A DNA stretch of 64,000 bases. It comes from Hemileia vastatrix (Eukaryota > Basidiomycota > Pucciniomycetes > Pucciniales > Zaghouaniaceae). Under the pieces are notes generated by a model, which was given only the letters and a program-made list of their open reading frames with translations, was not told where the DNA came from and searched no databases. Made by a program: the position numbers and the translations under genes. The stretch spans positions 21,170,501 through 21,234,500 of the forward strand of contig JASXTE010000005.1 in NCBI GenBank assembly GCA_030280995.1. The letters run 5' to 3'. This document shows, one piece after another, positions 1 to 9,800 of this stretch. The stretch's first letter is position 1; each line of letters starts with the position of its first letter.

Positions 1-385
1 GGCTTCCACACACGCAGGAGGGTGGGCTGCCTGACTTATGGACAGCCGCTTTTAGGCCTTTAAACGCCCAAAAACACCCTCTAAACAACAAAAAAACAGT
101 AACTACACATAGAAACAAGCTACTCACACATAACACATACCAAAATGATGAAAAAAGAAAGGAAAATAAGCTGAGACATAATAAGTGAACCTAGCTTAAG
201 CCTACAAAAACACAACTAAAAATCTAAAAACTAACAAAAGACCAATAAAAAACACCATAACCCCAACTATACCCTACATACCAAATACCTTCAAATATGC
301 ACTAAAAAGGCCTTCCCAGCTTTGCAATACCACAGCTCCAGACATAGAAAATGGAATAGTAGATAAATGTAGGAAGCAAAGAGTT
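1..385. other. AT-rich flank, no gene seen
   Basis: No coding region that I can support. The last 80 bases lead straight into the Gypsy-2 protease frame, so at least the right end probably belongs to the decayed Gag region of Gypsy-2. The first 60 bases are more GC-rich and may be another repeat. Confidence 0.4.
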
Positions 386-786
386 GTGAAATGTGTTGAG
401 TATGATTTTTCAGAACATTCATTTCAACCAGTTGTGGGACTATTAATGGTACCACACTATGCAGGGCCATTAGGGTATTTAGTGGTTACAATTAATGGGA
501 AGCAGATCAGAGCGCTAGTAGATACTGGTTCTCAGATAAATGTAGTTTCTGCAGAGGATGCTGTGGATTTAGGTTTTCCACTAAAGGATGGCAAAGGAAC
601 TGTGGAAGATATTGGAGGTGGTAGGTTACTGGTTATAGGGGTAGCTGAATATGTGAAGATGCAAGTTGCGGGAGCATCAAGAGATCTACACTTTTATGTT
701 CCTATGGGTGTAGTGAAACCAGTTTTGGGAAACCCCTTTTTGATGGATTATTCTGCAACAATAGATTATTGTTTGAATAAGACTAT
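386..786 (+). pseudogene. Gypsy-2 protease region, left half (split by the giant transposon)
   Basis: Remnant of the Gag-Pro reading frame of an old Ty3/Gypsy retrotransposon. A retropepsin core is visible: LGYLVVTINGK, then the active-site ALVDTGSQINVVS, then PVLGNPFLMDYSATI. The same blocks occur in the Gypsy-1 protease (LGYLVVTLNGK, ALVDSGSQINLIS, AVLGGPFLMDFEARI), so the two elements are relatives. The open frame runs on to 979, but the residues after base 786 come from the inserted transposon terminus. The rest of Gypsy-2 resumes at 40372 on the same strand. The start is not resolved: codons upstream of the first ATG also look like protein, so this is the inside of a longer frame. Confidence 0.85.
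784..786. other. Target site duplication TAT, left copy
   Basis: TAT lies immediately outside the left terminal inverted repeat and is repeated immediately outside the right one at 40369-40371. Three-base duplications are typical of CACTA/EnSpm transposons. Confidence 0.85.
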
Positions 787-825
787 CACCACAGAAAATT
801 TGGGGGGTATTGCTAGCAATACCCC
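787..825 (+). repeat. Left terminal inverted repeat of the giant transposon
   Basis: Starts CACCACAGAAAA and ends with a perfect 22-bp palindrome at 804-825 (GGGGTATTGC, its centre at CTAG, then the mirror image). It matches the reverse complement of 40329-40368. Confidence 0.9.
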
Positions 826-1680
826 TCATTTAAAAATGTTGGGAAGTGGTTGGAAAGCTGTTGGAAGGCTGTTGGGAGTTCATTGTGAAACCAGATTTAA
901 ATTAATTGGACAAAGATTTGGTAATCAGTTAGACCTAGGTTCAACCAAACTCAATCACAGGTTTCTTGGAGCTTGGTGATTACTTTGATTTTGAGCTGAG
1001 CACAGATTGAGCAAAGCTTGAACATATCACTTAACATATCATAATATTCACTTTCCCATCTTGTGGAAGGCAAAATTTGATATTCGTTCTAAGAATATCT
1101 ACATATATTTTCTTGCCAAGTTGGTAACAGAAGGTTAAACTGTAGTATCTCAATTATTACACTAGACTACATAGATATTTGATAAAACATACAATTCAAA
1201 TCAATTTTAATATTATCGAGATCACCATAAGTGTCTTTCCAAAGACTTACAAAAAGTATGTTAGTATCAAGACATCGTTCTAGGTAGTAGTTTCAATTTG
1301 GATTTTGAACTGACATCTAAAGCATTTTACTATTAGACAGAAACATAAATAAGTGTAATAAGAGTGAAATTATTCTATTTTGTGATTATAATGTAACAAT
1401 AAAGCACATTTTTATTGAGAAAATTTTTCTTCCTCCACAAACCAAAATTTACTCTATAGGCTCAAGATTTATTTTTAAGCCATATTATTCATTTCAGTTA
1501 TCATTGATTTACTTCCAATATTTATTAAAAAGATAATAATAATACATGTGAAAGAATTATGAGCTTAGCATAGCATATGCTAAAAAGTTATTTTGTCGTT
1601 TTATTCAAAACTGATTCTTCATTTTTTGCTTCAATTCATCTTTTAACAACCACTATCTTCAGATACTATTCTTACTTAAT
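826..1680. other. Left subterminal region of the giant transposon, no gene seen
   Basis: AT-rich sequence between the left terminal repeat and the SNF2 gene. I see no open frame with protein-like composition and no clear short repeat. It presumably holds the SNF2 promoter and transposase-binding sites, but nothing in the sequence shows that directly. Confidence 0.4.
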
Positions 1681-2223
1681 ATGTCAAGTCTCAGATGTGT
1701 TGGAAAGTTCTCAATAACAATCGATCAAATTTATATGAATGTAATTTCAAGATTTCAAAACTCACCGACCCCCACGATTTTACAGCGAGGCCATTTGAAT
1801 GTTCATATTTTTGGACTATTTGAAGAAAGAAAACCAACCCTTGTCGGTAATCTTTCTCAAGTGCAGAGTCAGCACATTGGACCACTATTGGGTGATATTG
1901 GCTCTGGATCTCACCATTTAAACCAAAGAAGTGCCTTGAATCCTATAAAGCCTTTCTATTTTCATGCTTACTTGGTTCCAGTTTTTGGTAATCAGTATCA
2001 ACTTTGGGGATGCCTCTTTTCTTCAAGTACACTAATCAGTCTTGCTAAAGAAGCATTTTCTTCTGCACAAATCAATTTATGTCCAATCCTGAACTACAAC
2101 TCCACTATCTTTTTTAATATCCCGCATGTAATTTTTGAAGGCTCTTTCCAAATATCTCAGAGTACTCAAGATTGGAAAGCTGATCAACTTATCCGAGGAA
2201 TCAAAACAGTTCTCAAAACACAT
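1681..2223 (+). pseudogene. SNF2-family helicase, N-terminal part (cut by Gypsy-1)
   Basis: Open frame of 181 codons from an ATG at 1681 up to the Gypsy-1 insertion; the codons after 2223 belong to the LTR. The last residues (VLKTH) join in frame, across the 4-bp duplication ACAT, to QLQAINFM at 14862, giving the HQ..A..FM block that normally precedes the first ATPase motif of SNF2 proteins. I recognise no domain in the N-terminal 180 residues, so the family call rests on the C-terminal half. ATG 1681 is the first methionine of the frame; upstream exons cannot be excluded. The gene lies about 0.9 kb from the left end of the giant transposon and reads inward. Confidence 0.75.
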
Positions 2224-3353
2224 TATGGTAAGGTAAACTCTTACAGTCGCCTTGCTGTAAGCAGAATCCGGAGGAGATGTGTGGATTTAGCTGAAAACCC
2301 CGTCCTTCCAATAAAATAACAAAATGGGAATTCTAAATCACTAAGCTAACCAATCTACTTGAATCTGATTGATAAAAATAATGAAACTCTAAAATAATTA
2401 ACGCTTATTGAGATTTAAAGAAAGTGGCTGTTGATAAAGAAATACTGATAACAACAATTAAGGTGTACCAGTGAAAGATCTGTAAAGATTGACTTTTATG
2501 TTTTTATAATAATTTGAATTTTTATGAGACAGCAATAATCAAGTCCCAGCGACAAAGACCTTTCTAAAGATACCCTGTATGAAGTGTTATTTAAACTGTT
2601 GAATTGTATTTCTAAAATGTTATGTAAAAATAATAATGTTGTAAGGGTATTACAAGTTATTTTAATTTGTTGAGTAATAAAAAAAATGAGACTGTGGTGG
2701 TTAAAGATTAAGCTGTATGATCTGTCCCCCTTTCAATTTCGAGTTTGAGAAGCACTTAAGTATTCCTAGTTACGTGCCTAAGTTTTCCCCTCCAGAGCTC
2801 TTCCAGAGTCAATCCGGAGCCGGTACGGAGTCCGTACGGAGCCGGAACGGAGTCCGTACGGAGTCGAAACGGAGTCCGTCCGGACTTCCGGACTCAATTT
2901 AGAACCTTAAAACCATAATAAAAAATCTAGAAAAATTACACATAATAGAGCTACTTCCCCTTTACATACCAAACTAATTTTCGTAGTCTTCGCAGCTCTA
3001 ATTACCCCGTGAAAATTCATCAAAGTTAAGTAATTTTTGAAAACGTAAATATTTCTATAAAACTTTAAAATTCATTTAAAAATATAAGAAAAATAGTAAA
3101 AATTCTGGGAAAATTTCCCAAGGTTCTTGAGTGACTCGACTTAATACTTATAAATTTTTTAGACAGTAAAAATAAGTTTTCTCCGTAAAATAAATTGTTT
3201 CGTGTAGGCATTCACTCGTGACCAATTTCTTCATATTTTAAACTCCAATAAATTAAATAAAACCCTTTTATAAAAAATAATAACGCCAATCTTGCATGCC
3301 GTGATAACTCCATTTACATACTTGGGTGCCGTACTAAACTTTAGGCTACCACA
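2224..3353 (-). repeat. Gypsy-1 3' LTR
   Basis: 1130 bp, almost identical to 13717-14857. In element orientation it begins TGTGGTAGCC and ends ACCATA, so the outer dinucleotides are TG and TA rather than TG and CA. A GC-rich patch at about 2815-2890 consists of short imperfect repeats of CGGAGTC; the 11-bp length difference from the other LTR is one unit of that patch. A purine-rich tract abuts the inner edge in element orientation (complement of TCCTCCCTCC, 3354-3363), the expected polypurine tract. Confidence 0.93.
3267..3280 (+). promoter_or_regulatory. TATA box for the antisense gene, inside the Gypsy-1 3' LTR
   Basis: TTTTATAAAAAATA on the + strand, about 200 bp upstream of the ATG at 3477 and inside the LTR. 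Transcription would start within the LTR, antisense to the retrotransposon. The flank is AT-rich, so this box alone is weak; its support is the matching arrangement in the Gypsy-2 tail and Gypsy-4. Confidence 0.45.
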
Positions 3354-3476
3354 TCCTCCCTCCAATCGAGAATGTCCCCATTCTTAAAACTTTGCATAAG
3401 TGGTCGAACACAATATTCATCTTTAACCTTCAACCACCATCTTCTTTAATCAACTATAAAATTAATCTTCATCAAT

Positions 3477-4169
3477 ATGTCTTCCAAAGAACTTGTCGCT
3501 CCATGTGAACTCTGCGCTCGATACCAGGTACCTTGTTTAATGTCCAACCCTAATCTTCCTGGCAGAACAGCTTGCGACTTATGCCGTGTGAAAAAAGTCA
3601 AATGCAACCGGCCAATAGTTCCTTCTAAAACAAACGTATATTTAGGACCAGCAGCTCTCCCTGATCCCTCAACTTCTAAAAAGCGATCCAAAATTCCTGT
3701 CTTCTTAAAACGAATAAGATCAAAAACAGCTTCAAAAGTTCAATCTTCATCAACGGATCCCGGCCTAATTTTGCCTTCACAAGATCCTAATCCTATAACG
3801 CCAGTACCCCCAACTAACTTTGCTGAGACTATGTTTCCTGGCTCTAAATGTAAGACCCTATTTATCTTACTAAAAAAAACTTTTAATCAAAATTGACTAA
3901 ACCTATGACTTAATAACATATTTGAACTTCTAGCTGTCGAAATAACCAACACTGATGATGTTGGTAGAGTGAAGACGGACTATATCAATCATTACCCAAA
4001 TTTTCATCGCTATCTTTTTCTTGACTTTACTAATGAGTTGAAACGAAAAATGCTGGCCTATTTTCAAGAAACTCCAGCTAATAACCATGAAGACCTCATG
4101 AAAAGAAGGATTTTAGTGCAAAGCTTTGATAATGATGTTGAACAATTTCAAAGAAATTATCTTTTCTAA
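3477..4169 (+). CDS. Antisense cysteine-cluster (Zn2Cys6-like) protein of Gypsy-1
   Basis: Two exons (3477-3849 and 3934-4169) joined by an 84-bp GT-AG intron give an intact protein of 202 residues, on the strand opposite to pol. Residues about 10-42 hold six cysteines spaced C-x2-C-x6-C-x12-C-x2-C-x6-C. That is the fungal Zn2Cys6 spacing, but the basic CDLCRVKKVKC half, normally first, comes second. A Lys/Arg-rich stretch (SKKRSKIPVFLKRIRSK) follows, then a Ser/Pro linker and a helical, charged C-terminus. The composition suggests a nuclear DNA- or RNA-binding protein; that is inference. Similar cysteine-cluster genes sit in the same antisense place in the Gypsy-2 tail and Gypsy-4. It begins only 124 bp inside the LTR. 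Confidence 0.75.
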
Positions 4170-6741
4170 CAGTATAACTTGATAAAATTTTGTTTTTGCT
4201 TGGTCTTCTTAAACTTTCAACATAAATGATGTTTTCTTTCTTCTCTGGCCTGATATAAAATAAAATAAAATAATATAAATCTTGTGATGATTCCACTACT
4301 GAGAGCAAGGTTTGAATCCCTTCAGACTCCCATATACCAGTCTTCCTTCTTGTCACAGCATTGAGAGAGTGGATCTTCCTATGAGCCGAATACTCCTGAT
4401 TCCAACCTCATAGGGCCCCCCACTGAGCCGAATTCTATGATTCCAATCTCGCCATAAGGTCCTCCAAGCTTCACACCAAAAAAAATGGCCTAACTATGAG
4501 GCACTAAAAAAAATCATTCCCTAAAATCCAACTACCATCCTAGCTTCTGATTCCTTCATCACAATTTTCAAACTTTGCTATACAGCAAACCCATAAAATA
4601 CTTTTGCCAGGCTTCCAATAATAATATCAACTTTAGACCATGTTAAAGCGCCACAAATTTCACCTAATTAACCATTATGCTTTCTTTAGCATCATCACCA
4701 CCTAAAATTTTAACCTCCTAAAGCTTATCAGCACCCAATTCCAGAAATAATTGAATAACCAGTTTAGAGTCTTAGGGGACAGTGATAAATTAAAAGATTG
4801 AATTGAGTTATCCAAACAAGATTGACATTCCAATTTAAAGTCTTGGTAGACCAAACATATAATCGATTGCCAGTTTATGGTCTTGGTGGACCAAAGATCG
4901 TTTAAGTGCATAAATATCTTGATATATTCCTAAGTAAGGCCTAGGCTTGACCAAAGATTGAATAAATTTGATAATCCAGTTTAATGTCATAGTGGACCAA
5001 ACATTTGATCGATAAGAAATCCAGTTTTAGGTCATGGTGGACCCAACAGCTTGATAACAGTCCAGTTTAAGGTCTTGGTGGACCTAACATTTGATTTATA
5101 TAAAAAGAAAACCGTCTCCGAAAAAATCCATAGAATCTTGAACGTCTTTTAATTTCAGTTTAAAGTCTTGAAGGACTAACAGCTCCAATATAAAATCTTT
5201 AATGACCGTCTTGAAAATTAGCCAGTTTAAAGTCTTGGAGGACTAACAGCTCCAAAATTTGTATAAAACCTTAAGGAAAGTCTTGAACAGTAGCCAGTTT
5301 AAAGTCTTGGAGGACTAACAGATCCAAAATATGTATAAAAACCTTAAAGAATGTCTTGAACAGTAGCCAGTTTAAAGTCTTGGAGGACTAACAGATATCT
5401 TGAAGTAAAATCCCATTGGTATTGAGTTCTCCTAGACCCTGTTTCCTGTCTAAACTAAATAAATAAATCTAAAAAGAATGAAGACTGAAAAACAAAACTA
5501 AGAAATATAATAATAATTTTGATTTTAATTAATTAATTAATTTTTTTTTTTTTTTTTTTTTATTTATTTTTATTTTTATTATTTATTTTATTTTTATATT
5601 TATATATTTTTTTTTTATTTTTTATTTTTTATTTTTTATTTTTTATTTTATTTTATTTTTTTATTTTTATTTTATTTTATTTTTTTTTTTATTTTATTTT
5701 ATTTTATTTTTTTTTTGAATTTAAAATAAAAGATTTTAGAAAAGATAGTTTTGAAATAAAAGTTAAAATTTAATTTTAAAGAAAGATAAAAAAAGTACTA
5801 AAAAAAAAAATAAAATTTTAAAATAAAATTTTAAAAGATGCCCCCCCGGCCATTTGATGAGCCGTACCCTCGACATCATACCCACATCCAAGTGCAACTT
5901 GATGTGGTTACACAATTTTTAGAAATTGAAAAGAAAAGAAAATAAATGAAAGTTTTTAGAAGATAATTTTTATAATGATGATCACTGGGTGGGCTCCCTC
6001 CAATTTATAAAAATGATTAGAGACCACCAGTGAGCATCACCTTTACAATAATTCATAATACATATTAAAGAAAAGAAATCACAATCTAACATAAAAAAAT
6101 CAAAAACAAAATAAAATAAAAAAATCTTGAATCCGGCGTTGAGAGCGGTGTCTCTTGATTTGTTCCAGTTTATAGTCTTAGTGGACTTCCTAAAATTAAA
6201 AGACAAAGCCAGGATTCAACTAGAAACAGGGAAAATTTTGGAAACAAACATTATGGGGTAATTGTGTATAGAGCAGCCAGCCCATCAATTACCCCCACAC
6301 TTGCCAATATTAAATTAAGAAGGTTCCCCTGTGAACACTTCTTCCAATAAATTTTAAAATTTTTCTCCAACACTATCTTCACCCATATTTTAAGAATTTT
6401 AAGTTTTCGAAAATTTCAAAGAAGGTCTTCTTGTATTTCGTTATGTTTCATCACAGTTTCGTTGTCCATATACAGTATAATGATAGTAAAGTATTTTGAT
6501 AAAAAAAGAAGATAGTTTATCCTCGTTGCGGAGGAATCCATAAAATTTCGTAGATATCATAGTTTATCCTCATTGCGGAGGTATAAATTTAATAAAAGTC
6601 ATTAAAATTGTAGTTTATCCTCATTTCGGAGTTGATAAAATTTAAGAAATTTCATAGTTTATCCTCATTGCGGAGGAATCCATATAATTTAAGAAATTTC
6701 ATAGTTTATCCTCATTGCGGAGGTATAAAATTTAAGAAATT
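4170..6741. other. Gypsy-1 3' untranslated region: stem-loop repeats and low-complexity DNA
   Basis: No gene seen. At 4759-5394 there are ten copies of a short motif CAGTTTA followed by a hairpin such as GGTC-TTGGTG-GACC or AGTC-TTGGAG-GACT, with one more at 6162-6188 and a tandem run of six from 6506. Between them, 5520-5830 is a long run of T with A interruptions (TTTTA-type low complexity). The interval around 4370-4470 has two imperfect copies of a segment beginning TGAGCCGAAT. Confidence 0.8.
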
Positions 6742-6762
6742 TCATAGTTTATCCTCATTGCG
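6506..6762 (-). repeat. Six tandem stem-loop repeats at the end of pol and in the 3' UTR
   Basis: Six units of about 45-50 bp each contain AGTTTATCCTCATTGCGGAG or a close variant. In element (minus) orientation each is a stem CCTC...GAGG closing a CGCAAT loop, followed by ATAAACTA. The first unit in element orientation is also translated as the expected last codons of pol (LRNEDKL then stop at 6742-6744) once the pol frameshift is allowed for. Confidence 0.85.
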
Positions 6763-6857
6763 GAGGAAGACTTCGGCACTCCTGGTGCCTCTAGGATAGA
6801 ACTGTTTCACTTGATCGGCCGCTACCCTCTTCTTCAATACTACTCCATCCAACTCTT

Positions 6858-9800
6858 CTAGCACATATGAACCGCCGGAAACTTGCTCCTTGTTTTATAC
6901 GGTCCATTCCACCTATCTGCAAACATTTTTCCCCACTGACTTTCCAAACTCCTATTATACACCAGGACCATATCTCCTGGGTTCAAAGGTTTCCTTAATC
7001 GATGTGCCAACCGCTCATCCCAATATCTAACTGATTGATTTCGGATCTTCATCATCCGCGAATATGCCTTTTCTAAATATTCTTCTTTCTTTTCTAGCTG
7101 CATCATTCTTGCACACAATAATTCTTCAGTAGTTTTGACCGTGTCCCAGTCAACTCCAAGATATGATTCAGCTTCTAAATCAACCGGTAAAACTGCTTTC
7201 TGTCCAAAAACAAGTTCATAAGGTGAAAATCCGGTCGTCCTTTTGGCAGTGATTCGATCAGCAAATAAAACTAAAGGTAAATAGTGCCTCCACTTTTCGG
7301 CACTTGTCCCACACATTTTAACTAAAGCATCCTTAATAACTTGATGCCCTCTTTCAACCATGCCTTCAGCTTCAGGATAATATGGGGTTGCTACCCTAAC
7401 CTTTGATCCAACTTTCAATACGGCCTCTTTAAACTCTGTCCCAAATTCAGGACCTCCATCTACCGTTACCAACTTCATCACCCCATACCTATATACCCAA
7501 TTATTCAAAAAAAATTCTGCCACATTTTTGGCAGTTAAATTAATAAGAGGCGCTGCCTCTACCCAACCAGATAAATCATCTCTGGCCACAATTAAATATT
7601 TATACCATCCCTCTTTTATATGAACGGCATCTAAACTAACTCTTCCAAAGAGCGTATATTCACCGGTCGCGCGTCCAGGTTCTTTTGGCCTTAAATAACT
7701 TCGTCTTTGACATTCTTCGCATGACTGAACCCACTGTTTAACAGCCATCTTCATGCCAGGCCACCAAAATCGATCAGAAATTCTTCTAAACGTTTCTCCA
7801 ACGCCTCTATGCCCGAGATCTTCATGCAGTGATTTCAAAACTAATTCTTGCCCCTTCTGTTGAGTTATAACTACTTGAGGATTTGGATACCTCCTCCTCA
7901 TTAAACGTCGACCAGATAGGTAAAAGGTAGATGACTTCCTCTTGATAGCCACCCATTCATCGTCTTCACAATCTTCTGGCCTCTCTAAAGTCAACAAATA
8001 TTTGACTAACAAAAAATAAAAACCAGTCTGACCCCAGACTTCATCTTGAAAATCGATTAATATAACATCAATAGGGACTTCTCTATCACCAATATCACCT
8101 GCACATGAATGAGCCAATAATTGTTGACCCCTAAATAAATCTTTAATCGAGCTATGTCGACGTTTTTCTTCTGAACCTTTGGATCCTTCAAAAACCGTAT
8201 TTGAAAATACCTCTTTCTCTTTATCCACCTTTTTATTTAAATTCTCTAATTCTCCAACATATACACCATTCCTTAATTTACTACTATCCCACACTACCAA
8301 TCCATCTTCCTCTACATACACCACATCTTCTTCTACCTCCTCTCTGCCGAATTTATCTACACCTTTTTCAACACCTTTATTAACATAAAAACTATTTTCC
8401 AGTTTATCCTCTTGGTGGAGGTCATCATCATCATAATCTAAACACAATAGTCCTGCCAGTTTAACCTCATGGGGGAGGTATGGAAAGTCTTCAGCTCCTT
8501 TAGTGCTGGCTTTGATAATAGGTATATCTTCATCGAACTCTTCTGAGTCTGAATCTTCTTCAGTGGGTGGTCTCCTTGATAAACCATCTGGCATAGTAAA
8601 AGTTTTGCCAGGCTTATGAACTAAATCAAACGAAAAATGTTGAATAAAAGCTACCCATCTCGTCATGGGTGCATTCGGTAAACTTGGGGAATTAATCATC
8701 TGGATTAACGATTTTGCATCCACTTGCAACTCAAAATGTTGCCCCCACAAAATATGCTGAAGTTTCTTCAGTATTTTCGCCACACCACATAATTCCAATT
8801 TTGGTTGAGAATATCTTGATTCGACCTCAGTAAATACTACAGATTCATACCTAACTGGCCTGATGTAACCAGCTTTATCCATCTGAGACAAAACCGCCCC
8901 AGCTGCAACCTGACTTGAATCAACTGCTAAATAAATTCTGCCAGAATCTTTTCCATAATCCAACTTGTGCAGGACTAAATCCTTCCCCACAACCTCCTTC
9001 AACTTCACAAATGCCTTCTCACACTCTTCATCCCACTCCCAGTCTGCATCCTTTCTCGTTAACCGTCTCAATGGAGCTGCCAATGAAGAAAAGTCCTTGA
9101 TAAACATTCTAACATATATGCAAATGCCTAAAAACCCTCTAACTTCGGTCGTATTCTTGGGTCTTGGCCAGGACTGAATTTTTTTAACTTTCTTCTTGGA
9201 CATAATCCTACCCTCTCTACATACCACATGGCCTAATATTTCTAAGGCTGGCACACAACATGAAAATTTTGAACCTGAAATAGTTAAACCAGCCTCTTCA
9301 ATTCGAAACAAGATTCTTTCTAATGTAATTGCAAATTCCCAAATGAATTTGCGTATCCCGGGATTCTCTTCCAACACCTGGTTATCATAGTTGGTTGTTG
9401 GTCCCTTAATTCCTCCATCATCTATAAAGATTCCAGCATATTGTGGAATTTCATCTTGAAGTATCCAAGCCATCTGTGCTTGATAAACTGCAACCGAATT
9501 TGTTGCTCCTTGAGGTAATCTTGTTAACTGTAAACGTCCAAGTGGTGTATCGAATGTAGTGAGAGGTCTTGAGTCCGGATGTAACTCTCTCTCATCATAT
9601 CCACCCATAATATCTCCCAAACCATAACACACTCTCCCTGAAAATGCTTCAACAAACTCCTCAGCACTAGGCGGTATCCCAGCATCCTTTATTGTAACCC
9701 TATTTAATTCCCTAAGATCATGAACAACTCTAAGCTTGCCATTCGGTTTCTTGATACAAAATACAGGACTAGAATAACTTGATGTTGATTGCTCATACAG

